Shown: one piece after another, positions 36,501 to 50,505 of the stretch
Position numbering within the stretch: the first letter of the stretch is position 1
Layout: each line of letters starts with the position of its first letter
Assembly: GCA_023055355.1 (NCBI GenBank)
Contig: JALJCS010000001.1
Location: forward strand, 68,365,381-68,429,380
Length of the DNA stretch: 64,000 nucleotides
Source: Agelaius tricolor
Lineage: Eukaryota; Chordata; Aves; Passeriformes; Icteridae
Direction of reading: 5' to 3'
The notes under the pieces: generated by a model
The model's input: the letters and a program-made list of their open reading frames with translations, nothing else
The model's database searches: none
What the model was told of the DNA's origin: nothing
Translations under genes and position numbers: made by a program

Positions 36501-39500
36501 CTGCTTGCAAAAGAACAATTAGAAGCAAAATGTGCTTTTTTGTGAATTTGCTTGGATTTTTCATTCTAAAAGCTGGTTGTTTTTGGATGTTCAGCTCCTG
36601 AGTAAATATTTAGGCACCTTCATAGACAGAAAAACTGTTTAGTGTGTTTGGTTTTGGTTTGCTGTGTAAACACTCTGTATAGGATACACAGCTCAGGGGC
36701 CATGAAAGTGAGCAGCTGAGAGGAGAGCTACTCTTGAGCTTTGGCCTGGCTGCTGCTGGAAGCATCAGGGTGAGCATCCTGGAGGGGTGTAAGACACTCT
36801 GAGAACAGAGAAGAGGCTCATAGCTGAGCCTTAATCACAACAAGGAATTTAGACTCTTGGAAAATAGAAGGAAAGGAAAGGGCCTACCTTACAAAGATAC
36901 TGTTATAAAGTAAGAGACAGTGTCTCTTCAATAATTTAATTTATTGTGCTGCAAGCACTGAAATTCCTGCATATATTTCTGTATTTCTTTATTCTGTATT
37001 TTCTGCTTAAATTTAGGGAATAGGAAGTTGTTTGTAATTTTTTAGTTAGTTTTTCTTTAAATTTAAATAAGGATGTTTTTAGATACCAAACAGTGTCTGT
37101 ATCAACAGGTGCAATCCTTTCAAAAGAAAAGCAGGGCATATATAGTTCCACTCTGGTCACTATAGAACACCATCTCATCTCAGTGAAAGTTTTCTCATGT
37201 TTAAATGTTCCAATGTATTTATGATTCATGTCAACTTTGCTGTAGTTTTTGTAACCTAAGCAATTAAAAAAAATTAAGTGCATTTTCATCAAATTAGTCA
37301 AGGTAGATTTTTGGGCCCATCTCCAGGTATGTAGACTTGAGGTGATTGACATCATTTGAGAGTTCAATTTTTATTGACTACCAGTGATGATAAAATGCAA
37401 TGGTTTTTACTCTTGAATCACCTTTCCATCCACTGAATAGTACAAAGTCACTTTAATGAAGAACTCTGACTGATGTTGCTTAGCAAACGCAGAAAGTTTT
37501 AACACAATTATCTCTCAGCACATTCTGCACTTCATCTGTCAGCTCTTTTCGAAGAGGTAGCCGAAGGCAGCTTGTTCTGCTTTCAGTTTGTGCAAAATTA
37601 GTCTTCATGTTCATAATTATTCTGGATAATTTCACAGGTAGAAAAGAAATTTCTCCACATGTTCTTTGATAGTGACTTTGCATGAAAATCCACCATTCTT
37701 TGTTCATGGTGCTTGATTAATCTCCTGGCTCACATAGCAGTGTTTGTACATCTCTTTTTTTGAAAAGACCATAACTATTAATACATGTGGATGACTATTA
37801 TTTTAGCAAGTTGTTTGCTTGAAAAATGAGTATTCATTCCCAAAATGCTCAAAATAAACTTCCTTAGAGAAGTATTCATGAAGAGTGAATAAGAAGGACA
37901 CGTGCAGTGAAATCATTGGTGAATGAAAATTTTCCTCATGTTCTTCAGAAAAATCAGGAAGTGCTAGCAGATTTCCAGGTGGAAATAAGTATTCTTGATC
38001 CTCAGAGAGTAGCAGCTCCAGTGAAACACAGCAGTATATGTGTATACCTATATAGTAGGTATACACATATATATAAATATTTAAAGTCAAGGTGGTGAGT
38101 TATCCATCTGAATCTCATTGAAGATAATGAGGAACACATGGCCAAATCCCTGTTTGCAACATGGAACATTTATCCTAGTAGCTCTATGTAGCATGAAAAA
38201 AATGTTAAATGATGAAACATTGCAGCTTTTCAAGACTTTTTAAATGCAAAACACATCTTAGTCGAGTTACTAAAAAATTGTAAATATGCCATAAACATCT
38301 TGGCTGTGCTTAAAGAAATTGTAACGAACATCAATAACTGTAATTTAGAGAGATAATCTTCATTTCATGTTAATGAACTAGACAAAGGATGCTTTACTGT
38401 CTACTAGCAATACATGCTGCTTGCATCTTCTAGAAAAGATATATTATAAGTAGGGATTCTTTGAGAAATTTTGGTTTTTCAGAATCTGCAGTTACAGGAG
38501 GATGAAAAAAAAAGTGCCATCAAGGCATGAATTCAGCAATGGTACCTAAGTAGCAACCATTTACCTGCAAAATTACAAACCAGTTATAAACTGAATGCTT
38601 AAATCACTAATGGCATGCATATTTTTTAAGGCTGGAATTGGCACAGACACCAGATGCAAGAGAAAATATTGTAAGTTAAAAAGGCTCATTATGTAAATGG
38701 AAGTCCAAGGTGAAAACTCACCCTTTTGGAGTGATGCAGAGTTTGAAAAAGTGAAATGACTAAAAGTGGGAAATGTTTTTTGCTCTTTGTGTGGTGTATA
38801 CCATTCTACCTTCTAAGTGTCAATTTTTCAAACTTTGGAAAAGAAAGAAGCCAGAAATCTTTTTCTCTTTGTTTTGCTTTTATTGTAGTGTGAGGAGAAA
38901 CCCAAAATTTGCAGGACAAAATGGAGGATTATTTGCAGCTTGGAACAAGATGAGTAAAAACATGGAGGAGAGGAATACATCTGTGTATGTCAATCAACAG
39001 ATAGCCTTTAGAATGAGTCAAATGACAGAATATACAGAAAGTGAGAAAAGCCCCACAGCTCTGGATAAAATTTCCCTTGTGCTCATTTCTATTACAGTCC
39101 AAAACTGACAGATTCTTCAGCAGGGTTCATGACATATCAACTCATCTGAATTGAAGCATGAGTTTTCCAGCATTCAGACTGGAATCTATAAGAGTTTCTC
39201 AAAGAGAAACTGATTCCCAGTAGTTTTGGTCCTTAACCAGGCAATGCCTGGAGATTGTGATTGCTTTTAATTTCACCAGGGAGATCAGCTCATGCTTAAA
39301 CAGAAAGACACGTGTGCTGCGCAAACAATGTAGAACCAAAACCATTTTAAAATGAGCAAAGTTTTAGGGCTATTCCCATAGAATTTTATGAGATATTTAG
39401 GAGTTTCATTTATAAACTGATCCCTGGATTGACTTTCTTTTCCTCTGTATGCACTAAGAGCATCTATGCTCAAATAATTATTTTAATTTTAAATCCATCT

Positions 39501-39564
39501 AATCTCTGAGAGTATGACTCTGGTCATGCAGGCATGCAATCAGTTTAGGGATAGAATTTCACTA
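36501..39564. other. Unique sequence, no gene recognised
   Basis: Contains a 143-codon minus frame (36936-37367) and a 111-codon plus frame (38773-39108). Both are Lys/Ser/Phe-rich, have no motif I recognise, and lack supporting exon signals. A perfect hairpin lies at 38035-38071. Confidence 0.5.
38035..38071. repeat. Perfect 15-bp inverted repeat (hairpin)
   Basis: Arms 38035-38049 ('tatatgtgtatacct') and 38057-38071 are exact reverse complements with a 7-base loop. The core contains GTATAC. Confidence 0.93.
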
Positions 39565-39597
<33 letters not shown>

Positions 39598-39598
39598 C
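39565..39598. repeat. (TA)n microsatellite
   Basis: About 17 TA units with a single G interruption near 39587. Confidence 0.95.
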
Positions 39599-40787
39599 AA
39601 ATACACTGTACTCTTCAGCCACAAGGAAGTTCAAAGACAGGGAAAGTTGACTGTCATTGATTTCTTGCACTGCAAAGCCCTTACACTTCTGTCACTTTGG
39701 TAGATAAGAGCCAAACTCTTTTCCTGGGTGGTGCAAATTTTAGCCAGGATTCACTCTGATGAGTGACATTTTGACTCTGAACATATGAAAAAGTTACAAC
39801 AGACAGAAAGCTTTATTCATGCATATAAAAACGTCCTTCTGATTGTTCAATTCCTACTGGGGCATAGGTTTAATTATATAAGCTATAAGCAATTCCCTAG
39901 TTGTCTGACACCTTTAGTTTTTTAGTTAATAATTTTTGTGCATTTGGTTCTACTCCTCTGTTGCTTTCCATTTCTAAAAGAGAAGTACTTGGGCTACAGA
40001 GCAAATTTTTCTTCTTTTTTTAACTTTTTCCTTTAGCCTATGAGTTAATCCTACTCAAAAAGAAAGTGTGTTTGAAGTGTGTTGAACTGAAGTTGTGAAC
40101 TGTTTCAATACATGGTTGTGGATTTGGTGGAAAACCTAGCATTTTGCTTAGTCAGATGGACTATGATTTTTCCACTTTGCTTTGGCAGATGCCTCACACC
40201 GCGGTGCACGTATGCTTTCCCATAATTACTTACTACCAGTGGTAAAGCATTGGTCTTTTTTTGAAATTAGGTTTCCATAATGCACATAATATAAGATGTA
40301 AAATTACAGAGTACTGAAACTGATGCAAGAGTACATTTAATCTTTGACCTATACAAGAAACTGTTGCTTTGAGACTATAAAAATTCATTTAGGCCCCAGG
40401 TTATTGTCGGGGAGACACGTCAGACAAATAAACAAATGAAATGTTTTATGATGAGTGTTTATATGATGGCTAGATATTAGGTTTGCCTCATGGGAATATG
40501 TAGAATCTTTCTCACTGCCTTCATTTCTTCCAAACATAAGATTTTAAAAATCTCAGTCACTGAAACAGAAACATGCACATGATTTCATACCACACTGACA
40601 AGCATTTGATTTCTTTCCATTAATAGAAGTTAAAGCTGTCAACATCTTTTCTCTTGAAAAGTACTTCCAGCTAGAACATTACTCCCATGTTTTACAAAAT
40701 CTCCTTTTCCATGCTATTCTTATTTTTCTAGGCATTCAGAAATCAATATTTCCATTTGGTAACTGGGTACAACAGAAAAAGCCATAG

Positions 40788-40824
40788 GATGAGGAAGATG
40801 AAGAAGAAGAGGAAGATGAGGAAT
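40788..40824. repeat. GAA/GAT-rich run
   Basis: Purine-rich imperfect triplet repeat of GAA, GAG and GAT words. Confidence 0.8.
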
Positions 40825-41767
40825 TTGGTTTATTAGACATAAAATAGGAGAAGTCTATTTAAACCATGAAAGAAACTCATCCTACAGATGTCAAGTGAGA
40901 ATAAGCCCTTGTAAATGTGTCAAGGCATACATATTGCACATACATATGTATTTAGTGTCTTAGACCATGCCCTAAGTTTTATGAATCCTAAAAAATCATA
41001 TTCCAACCTGATTATGCTAGGTTATCCAGGCAGAGTGATCTCAGTCCATAGCAGTATCTAACTCAGTGATATCTAACTGAGTAACTGTCATTTGCTATCT
41101 TTTTTTAAAATGTATTTGATTAGAGTTTTAAGGCTCTGAGACAACTATGTGGTCTAATATTAACTTCAGCATAATATAGACACACACACAAAAAAAAGGT
41201 TTCACTGTCTTGATCTTCTATGAACTGAGATATGAAAGCTGGGAAAAGTTCATAGATTACAGATGGGAAAAACTTTGGCTATTCAGAAAAGCCTTTGCAG
41301 TATATATGCAAAGTACATACATCCCTAGATCCAACAAGGAGATGTATTTATGCAGTGTTACATGGTTACTTAGTGATAAGACTCACTGAACACATCTCCA
41401 GTGCCTTTATGAAATTTCCTGCAACTTTGATTTCTCCTGTTTTCTCCTCTTTCTTTGCTGCTGGTTGGCTGTTTTGGTTTTTGTTGGATTTCTTTTTCCA
41501 TAAGAAATAAATATAGGCATAATTATCTGCGGTGATCTGTATTTTGGAATTGTTCCAAATCACACTGAAATAAGCCAAAGGACTTCCACTGAATTCTTCA
41601 AGTACCTCATTAGGCTCTGTTTCTCTTCATTGCATCATATCTGTTAATGCATTTTATTACTCTGGAACACCTTTTAATGCAGGCTTATCATAGTTTCTCA
41701 TAAAAGTAAAATTTTCAAGTACCCCACCTACCTGACTACCATTGCAATTCTAACTCTGTCTTTATTT

Positions 41768-41873
41768 CTCTCTGTCTGTCTATCTATCTGTTTATCTATC
41801 TATCTATCTATCTATCTATCTCTCTATCTATCTATATCTCTATATCTCTATATCTCTATATCTCTATCTATCG
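41768..41873. repeat. Compound (TCTG)/(TATC)/(TATCTC) microsatellite
   Basis: Begins with TCTG units, continues as about ten TATC units and turns into a TATCTC hexamer run before ending in ATCGATT. Typical compound tetranucleotide repeat. Confidence 0.95.
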
Positions 41874-42084
41874 ATTACACCCATGGCAAATGTGCTCACA
41901 ACTTGGCATACAAATCTAGACAGCTGGTAGTCCTACTATCATCTGTGTGATCAACATCTCTGAATATTTGAAAATATACAGAGGACTCCATAAGGACACT
42001 TGGAGGACTGTTTTAGTAGTTTAGAACATGGTAAATCTTCTTGTAAAGACATTTAGCAGGAATAGACACAACGCAGCCTATGGG

Positions 42085-42618
42085 GGACCCATAGACTCCT
42101 GGAATGTTAAGAGATTGGAGGGGACCTTAAAGATATCTAGTCCCAGGGTTTGAACACTGCCAGGGTTGAGGTGTCCTCAAGCCTGAACCTCTTTGGGCAG
42201 CCTGTTCCTGTGCTTCACCACCTTCACAGAAAGAATTTCTTCTGTGTATCTAATGTAAATCTTCCCTCTTTCAATTTTTACCCATTATTCCCTGTGCTAT
42301 CACTACCATTTCTAACAAAGAGTCTGTCTCTGGCTTCCCTGGGGGTCCCCTTCAGATACAGGAAGGTTGTTATGAAGTTTCCACACAACATCCTCTTCTC
42401 CAGCTCCAACATCCTCAGCTTGTCTTCCTAGAGAAGGCACTCCAGTCCTCTCATCAACCCCTCTGGACTTGCTCTAACATTTCCATGCCTTTCTTAGCTT
42501 AGTGGCTCCAGAACTGGATGCAGTGCTCCAGGTGAGGTGTCCCGAGAGCAGAGTAGAGGGGCAGAATGCCCACCCTCACCCTGCTGGCCAAATTGCTTTG
42601 GATGCAGGCCAGGATCCT
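42085..42618 (-). mobile_element. CR1 LINE, 5'-truncated, minus strand
   Basis: Reading along +, the markers are 'ggaggggaccttaaagatat' near 42117, 'tgggcagcctgttcctgtgc' near 42194, 'cacagaaagaatttcttctg' near 42226, 'aggaaggttgttatgaagtt' near 42360, 'ctccagctccaacatcctca' near 42398, 'gcagagtagaggggcagaat' near 42549, and 'gatgcaggccaggatcc' near 42601. In reverse these are the CR1 3' UTR and ORF2 C-terminal blocks. The copy is diverged, with indels and stops. The end near 42618 is where similarity stops. Confidence 0.95.
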
Positions 42619-45600
42619 ACACCAAGCTATAGCCACATTCACTTTAATGTGGTTCCCCTACTTCATTCAGTATATCTGGGAAGAAAAGGAGACTCTGCAG
42701 CTCTGAATCTAACACCTTTGGGATGCACTGCACTTCTTTTATGTGAAGTGCATGTTGAGCACAGCATTAATCACCTGCACTTTCTATATGCCTGGCTGAT
42801 TCTAACCACACAGAGAGGGCTCATGTGCTCTGAGCATGCCTTGAGGCTGTTTGGCTGGGACCCATGGAAGATCAGCAGCTCTGAGCAGGTTGTCCTGCTG
42901 GGGGCTGCTAGGAAGGGGCCGTCACACATCTTGACTCTGTCAGTAAATCCATACCAGATTATCCCAAAGATGTTATACACATGCAAAGATCCCATCCAGA
43001 AAATAAGCAGGGGAGTCAACATACTGAAGGCAGAAGGGTCTGTTTCTAATTGTTTACCTCTTGTTATAGTCTTCTCACACATCTTTCCAAGTTCAGCTTT
43101 TGAAGTCTCATAACCCAAATAGTGACTTGCTTTATCTTTTAGTGGGATTCTGGCTGAATTGCATTCACCTGCATTCATCTGGATACTGTAAAAGGAACCC
43201 CCCAAAATGTGGCACCTCCATGATTTAAATGGTAGTGAGCAGAAGCAGACTTTTTTTCTAAGGGGGAGCCTGAAGGGCTTGGTATATTTTAACAAACATG
43301 GTTTATTTTCACACATTGAGTTCATTCAGTTTAGTTTTCCAGTGTCTCCTGGGAGACAAGTATTCTAACTACATGCTGTTTTAGTAGAGACCATAATTCT
43401 GTTTTCAGAATGTTTAGTTTAGTGCAATTCAGATCCCCACAGTGCCTCTAGGACTACTGGATTACAAATGCTAAGTAAAAATATGACAATAGCATAGTAG
43501 CTAGATGCATTAAATGTCACAACAGCATTCTTTCTGATTTACAAGAAGTTGTGAAAAATAAAGATTAAGCTCTTGGTCTGTAATAAATATCTGTTACACA
43601 CATCAATTGTTTTGAAACAGGGCCAATTGCCTGCAGGCTGTCCATGAGGAATGGACATGCAATTTCTTCTGGATATTCACACAAATATGAGTTAGAGCAC
43701 TAAGTTGCAGACACCTCTAGTGTCGAAGCTAGCATGAGAAAAGCATTATGAAAAAGCCCCACTTCTTTCCAATGAACAATGAGAAACATTGGCTTCCAGT
43801 GAAAAAAGAACAACTATTTTATAGAGATCTTAAATTGAACCATTTTTGTCTGTTTTCTAATGCTTTTTTACTTCACTAAAGAAACTGCTAAGGCACTAGG
43901 ATTAGGAGCTGTAGCAGCAGCTTAGAGGCTCAGTGCTGTGCAGAAGCCTTCATGTTACTCAGTAGACACATTTCCTTGCAGATTAAGCAATAGCAGATTT
44001 GCTTATCATTCACTGATAGAAACAATCCAACCACTCTTTTCACAAACAGTGAAATGATTTCTCAAGTTGTAAGAGTCAACTGAAGTTTACTTTTCTTAAA
44101 CATCAACTAGAAACAGTTCCTAATTCCCTGGTGGCAAGTAAGGCATAGCTTCAAGATAAGAATGCTGAAAACTCCCTTTAGTCTTTTGGCAGACAAAGGA
44201 GTTGTGGAAATGTGATCTCCCACTCCCTGGAAAAGGACTTTCACTGCTTTTATGAATCAGAAAATGGCTATTGTCATTTTAGTATGAAATAATACCTTGT
44301 AGACACATGAAATAAGTGACTGAAATTCTAAATTTCAACTTCATGGTGGTACATCAGAGTAGTCCTGAGGCAAATGCCTTTAGAACTTATTCTTCAAACT
44401 TGTGTTTGTCTGCATTAAGACTGCTTTCAGGCTGGCTATTCTAAACATTAGTGCTGCCTTATTTGCTTATATTTCTTATTTGCCTCAGATATAGAGAGTG
44501 TCACTGATTCATTCACACACCTGATTTAAGACTCAGAAACTCACTTGAGGATCATGTCCATTTCACTATTTGTTTTTCTGTGGAGCAGAGCATCACCTAA
44601 GTCCTTTGACTCTGAACATTAAATATTCCTCTGTGTCTTTTTCAAGTCTCTCCCATGAGATCTTTTTCACTCTACCTGCAACAGATGCAGTGAACTCTCT
44701 CTATATGAACTCTCATTTATTTGCAAACAGTGGAATAGTCTTTGATTTCTATTTCCATCCCATTAGGCAGAAGATCTGTAGACTAAAGGTGCACTCCATT
44801 CTGAATTCTGCTCAGCTTTGGGCAGCTTCAGTGAAGTAGTTCACTGAGAGTTCAACAGAAAAATGTTCAACCAGAAGTACAACACAAGAAATATTTAGTG
44901 TTAAAGGATATGGTATTAGTTTGAATTTCAGGAATAAAATACAGAGATGCACAGAGGTGAAATATGAAGAGACACATACATCTATAAGTTCTGCTTCAAG
45001 GGTAGTTTTGTGGGATCTAAACAGTGGTATGAGAATATTTAACTTTTATCTTTATTTCATCAATCTTTAGGGAATAAATCAGAAAAAAGTAGTACTTGAT
45101 TAACATATAGAGCCCATTTTTGTCAAAGTTTTAACCAGAGGGATAGTTTTGAAGATCAGTAAGATCCCATATGCTTACTGATTTCTATATGTAATTGCAT
45201 GTCATCAGATTTCTACATGTAAATCAGATTTCATCAAGATTGGTGTGCCTAGTTCAGCAAGAAGTGGAATGAATTATGAGTCTTTATTTAAGGCCTGTCT
45301 TCCTTATAGCATTGACTGCCTTATAACTTCAAACTTCTTGGTGAGCTGGAGAACAGGTGTTTTGATCTGAATAGTTCTACCAAAACAAAAGAGAGAAATA
45401 CAGTCAGTTTTGACTTAGGAGCCATCCTCAGCAGTAATCAGAGGTAAGAAACTGGAGGTGTTTGGGCAATAGGGAAGCCTGCAGGAAAAAATAAAAAGAA
45501 AGGGAACAAAATGGTTGAACTCAATCTTTGGAAGCATGTAGATCTGGATCTGGAAACTACTTTTCTAATGTAAGCCATGACTGAAACAAAAGACTTGTTT

Positions 45601-48600
45601 ATATTGAAATGGTGAATTTTAAGCACAAACCCTCTATCCTTGGAATGGATACAGTTCATGCTTGACGTATTATATAAAAAAATGCAATGGTAGTCTGATA
45701 TCAAACTCTTATGGTGTCTTTGTAGAAACAGTGGCTGAGTACCATGGCAAATACGAAGATTCCCTTTTTGCCCTGCACATTACTGGGAAATATTTTCCTT
45801 TTTTCAAAAGTGAACCATAAATAAAAGAGAAATATCTGCTTGCATTTGAATTTCTTAGCTTAATTAAAGACATGACATAATAAATTCAGTAGATTTCAAG
45901 GACAGGATATATTAGATATACATTATTAACAAGCTAATAGAGATGGAAGTAATTTTTAAATAAGTATTTATCATATTTCCAATAAGATGTGGGATAATGC
46001 TCAATACTGCACAAAAATACCACCAAAATAAATGCACATTTGTAAATGTTAAAAAATTACAATTATTGACTTAAAATCATGAGCTGTAAGTAAAAGGTTG
46101 GAAAAAAGAGAGATGCAGAGATGCAAGTTCCAATATTCATTTCCTTCACAGAGAGAAGAAAAACCCCAATTGACAGAGTCATTTTGTTGTGTCCCATGAG
46201 ACATCTATGATGTTTCTGTCATGTGATATGACACAGATCAGATTTGACCGTGCACTTGGAAAAGAGTAGTTCATACGAAGAGAAAAATCAGTATCCCATA
46301 ATAGGAACATTATAACAACATATTTCTAGTACAATTAATGTGAATTTCTAACTATTTTTCTGAAGATTAACTACCATGACAAAAGCCTTGATATCGTCAG
46401 AATTTACAATGAAGATGAAAGAGTGTGAAGACATATTCTAAAGGTTAATCTTGGACCAACTCACCTTTAAACTTTAAAAGACTCTCTATGGAGCCATGGA
46501 GAAATTGTCTCATTTCTTTTTTATCTCCTCAAGGATTGTTTTCCCTGGTTTTTAGCACTATGCAGGGATTTAAGGCTTATCATCACTATTTTGTAAAACA
46601 TGAAGGCAGTAAAACCTCTACAATTATACTAAGCCTAGGATCAGAAAAGAACAAAATAATGCATATCTGAGTATCATTTCAATAATGCAAACAAACATTT
46701 TTGCTTGTGGCAAGTGTTAGTAATTTTGAAAATTATTCCTTTCATTAACATGTGTTAGTTATCATTTTTAAATTGTTAGTTTTCATTTTAAAATTTCAGC
46801 TTGAAAAGGAATATCAAGAGGCAGTTCTGCAACATTGAAAATATCTGGCTTTGTCTGATTGTACAATGCAAAGACATATCTCCTGTTTGACCTTTCTGTA
46901 GTCCATGCCAAGAATTCATCAGCAAAAATAAGGTTCGACATAAGAATTAAGTCACAAACAGCATTATCTTCATGTACATAATTGATCTTTTATAAAGAGA
47001 CAGAATTTCTTTATCTTAAGACTTAGAGAGATTAAGGTCACATCACAGTATGTTAAAATACACAAACCTTGATAATCTTTGGCAGATTTATTACCTACCA
47101 CACACTCACAGATCCCTGTGAATCTTTGCAGTTCTTAACATGAACAGCTGCAGAAGTAAATAACCAAACATAAAGAGCTTGATGGAAAGAGAAAGATACC
47201 TACTTATACTCCCAGTGAGGTTCTTCATTGGAAAGCTAATCAAAGAATCATTCAGAAGAAAATCTAAAAACAGTGTTCAGTTTGTTTTTGCAGATGTTCA
47301 GACTTTTAAGTGTTAATTTATGGTGCAAATATTTCAGTAAAACAACAAATACCAGGGGTTAAGCTTGATGAAATTTTTCAAGAACTTCCAGTTTATATTT
47401 TTAAACCCATCTGATTTAGGAAATTTTTCTATATGCAAATACTTCAGAGTCAGGTAGTTGCATAGGAGAAAGAATTTAACACATTATGAGGTCAAAGAAA
47501 GAAAACAGAGTAAATTTTCAGCCAAGTATTAAGTAGCATGATCTAAATATATGAATTTTAGGGTTTTTTGTTTATATACTTGCCATATTTGTGGAAAGTT
47601 TCTGTTAGAAACTTGTTTACAGGGTCTCACAAGAAAGTTTTTGAGAGTTTTTTTAACGCATTCTAGGGCTGGGTTGTTGACAAACATCATGATTCTGTCT
47701 GTGAATCTTTAAACCTTGTTTATCCACAACAATTGTCCACATGAACAGGGTGAATATTGTATTCCCAGCATAGTGCAGGGAACATGTACTCTTCATAGAC
47801 TGAACTAATGGCAGCCTGGTAGCACCTGTAGAGAGGAATTGAACTGTATTTATGATTTTCATAATTTTTGTCTTTGGCACAGGACAGATTGCAGCCAGGC
47901 CCACTGAAGCTGTGGGATTTGGAGGGAGACAGTGAGCAAGTGAAGGAAGCTGGATTCCAGGCCCTTGCTTTCAACAGTCTGTTTTGCTTCCTTTCAGGTC
48001 TTCAGCGAGGAGTATGTGAAGTCCTGCAGAAGGAATATGTAACCACATTATAGCTTCATTTGGTGAAAAACTCATACTCACATGTATTTTGTAGTGCTTG
48101 TTATGTTCAGCAAAACTGTTTATGCAACTAATACTGCTTATTATCTCCAGTTTTATAAATTATGACTTCATTCCCAGCTTTCTTTATGATTCCTCATCTT
48201 AGCAAAAGCAAGACAGATCTGGGAACAAAGCTGTGTCACTGTGCTAATGCACTGTGCAACGTGCATTTCTCAAGACTCAGAAACAGAATGCAATCAGTTG
48301 CATCCTCTCTTGTTTATATTGGCTTCAAAGAAGGTACCAAATCAAGTTCAAAGTGCATATTGCTGTCTTTTAAGCATTCAAGAGGTCCAAGGCATACTAA
48401 AATTGACTAAAATTAGAAGATGTAGATTTTCACTCTTGAAAGAGCAAAAGCCATGGTAAAATGCACTTTTCCAAGGCAAAAAGTTTTCTCAGGGACTAGA
48501 ATATACTCCCTGGGGAACATAAGGCTTTTAAAAACTGCTTTCAATAGCCTCCTCTTCCCTCTAACCTCTGTGTTTACTATAAACTCACATCCCAAAACCA

Positions 48601-50303
48601 AAATAGCCTTATCTGTCCTTCTTCCCTTGGGAAGACAAGAGAAATTACAGGTATGGCTGTCATATAGAGCAGCTGGATGGTATCAAGTATTAAGGTAATC
48701 ACAGAACAAGATGGAGCTGAACAGAATACAATAGCATAGCAACCCCATCCACAGGGAATAGTATATTTTTGGCTCACCTACAAGGTTTGGGGAAAGAACA
48801 GTTAGACATCTTACTACAGCTCTGCATGCTTGAATTTAAACTTCATTCTGCACTCATGTCCAAGATCACTCTCAACCTAAATAGCTGTGAATGAATAGTT
48901 AATCAGTAGTCTAGAGTTTAAGACTCTTGGCTATACTGGCTGATTGCCTAGACACCTTGCCTGGGGAAATTATATAACTGTGTTGGTCAATGAATCACCT
49001 AAATACAGATGGACATCTGAGCCTGAGCCTCAGACCTCAGCTCTGGTCTCAGTCCCTGTGTTACTTTTACATTATCTGAGCCAGATAATTAACTAAAATA
49101 AGCAAATTGCACTCTTTTTTCTCTACTGCTAATCTGACACATTTCCTTCTGCCTTATCACTTCTCACTAAGGTCCAGGAATCCATTTTCAGAAGCATATC
49201 CCATCATCAATAGCAATATGGGATTATAAAACTATATCCCATGAGGAAGGAAGTTAGACTAGAATGAAGGACATTTCCATGTTTGGATGTTTAAGAACTC
49301 ATCAGACAAAACATAACATATCAGAAAATGTCCGTACAAGATTTTTTGTCTCACGAGATCTCGGAGTGGAGATGCAGATAAACTTCTTTGGATATTGAAC
49401 AATTTGAAATCCTTTTTCAACAATCGTTAAAGGCAAAAATCACTGGTCCATTTCAAGGGAACATGAGAGAAAATATGCATCCAGATTATTCAGCTTTTAG
49501 TCCTGGATATGAGGATATTTAATCACCTGTACTGTTACTTTTCAGTGCAGATCAAAAGGAAATGGCTGACACTTTTTGATTTTAGTCGATTCAGTTGCTT
49601 GAGTACAGTTGCCTGAGTGAATAACTGGACCACTGCAAAGTGAAATTGAAATACGTGACCAAGGGCTTACACAAGCAAGGGCTTGTTCAGCTGGGCTGAA
49701 TTATGTCTCTATGTCCCAATATCTCAGTAACACTGAATCACAGTATCTCTGGATCTGATTGTGAAGCTTGCATATCAGCCCTTGTTCAGGTGTCTGCTTA
49801 GTCCCGAAGTCTGTTCTCATGAGTGTAAAGTAATTAAAATAAACCTAGAGGTTCATTCACTGAGCCCTTTTACCATGCATTTTGCTTTTGACTATATTCT
49901 TTGGCTTGTAATTCTGTCATGCCGTCTCCTCCCATGTATGTGTCTCAGCTTTGTGCAGTTCCCTGAGCACAGAAAGCCATAGCTCTTGCATGCTAATTAC
50001 TAGCTATTTCTTCATACCTTAGAAATAGGAATGGAAGAAAGAAAAGTCTGGCATCTGAACTGGTTTCACTTACTTCCTGCAAGATTCCATTGTTCAGTTC
50101 CAGTGTGGAAGTCTTTCTCTTCACACCAAGAGCATCCTATGCTGAGTCTTTTTGTTCCTCTCCCAAACAGCCTTTTAAACCACATATTTGTGTACATTCC
50201 AACAGCATCATTTTAAGCTTTCCTTTCTTCTCTCTTTCAATTCTTCATCCTCCACTTGAGTTGCTGATTCCCCGGTCATTTTATGTTGGCAACAATAAGA
50301 GTT
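42619..50303. other. Unique sequence, no gene recognised
   Basis: The first 700 bp contain the longest frames in the window (203 codons + at 42502-43113 and 184 codons - at 42771-43325). They overlap on opposite strands and the first starts inside antisense CR1. Neither has a domain I recognise. From 43.4 to 50.3 kb the frames are all under 95 codons. At 47.98-48.05 kb there is a splice-acceptor-like 'ttgcttcctttcag' (ending 47997) followed by a short open frame, not supported by other exons. Confidence 0.45.
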
Positions 50304-50331
50304 ATATGTGTATATATATAGAGAGAGAGAG
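50304..50331. repeat. (TA)n(GA)n compound microsatellite
   Basis: A short run of TA units changes into GA units. Confidence 0.85.
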
Positions 50332-50473
50332 TCAGAATGATTGATTCTTCATGACTGTTTCCTCTCATCTTCATTTTCATTTTCCCAAACATTTCCATAT
50401 GTCCTTCAATATTTCATTTCAATAATTAAAATTTCCAATATGACCTATAATGCAAAAACCATCAGCACAGTCT

Positions 50474-50505
50474 TTCCCCCCCCCTCTTTCTTTCTTTCTT
50501 TCTCC
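50474..50505. repeat. C-run plus (CTTT)n
   Basis: About nine C residues followed by four to five CTTT units. Confidence 0.85.

Larger units (their letters stand above)
39599..42084. other. Unique sequence with simple repeats
   Basis: Apart from the GA-rich run (40788-40824) and the TATC microsatellite (41768-41873) nothing is recognised. A small palindrome CACCGCGGTG lies at about 40198-40207, unusual for its CpGs in this CpG-poor DNA. Confidence 0.5.

Noticed and set aside
36936..37367. 143-codon minus frame
   Set aside because: No domain recognised and no splice or promoter context; length is possible by chance in 64 kb read in six frames.
38773..39108. 111-codon plus frame
   Set aside because: No family recognised; AT-rich codon content matches the background.
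47868..48053. Short frame after an acceptor-like TTGCTTCCTTTCAG
   Set aside because: The frame crosses the acceptor without a break and has no matching upstream exon, so the splice signal is probably chance.
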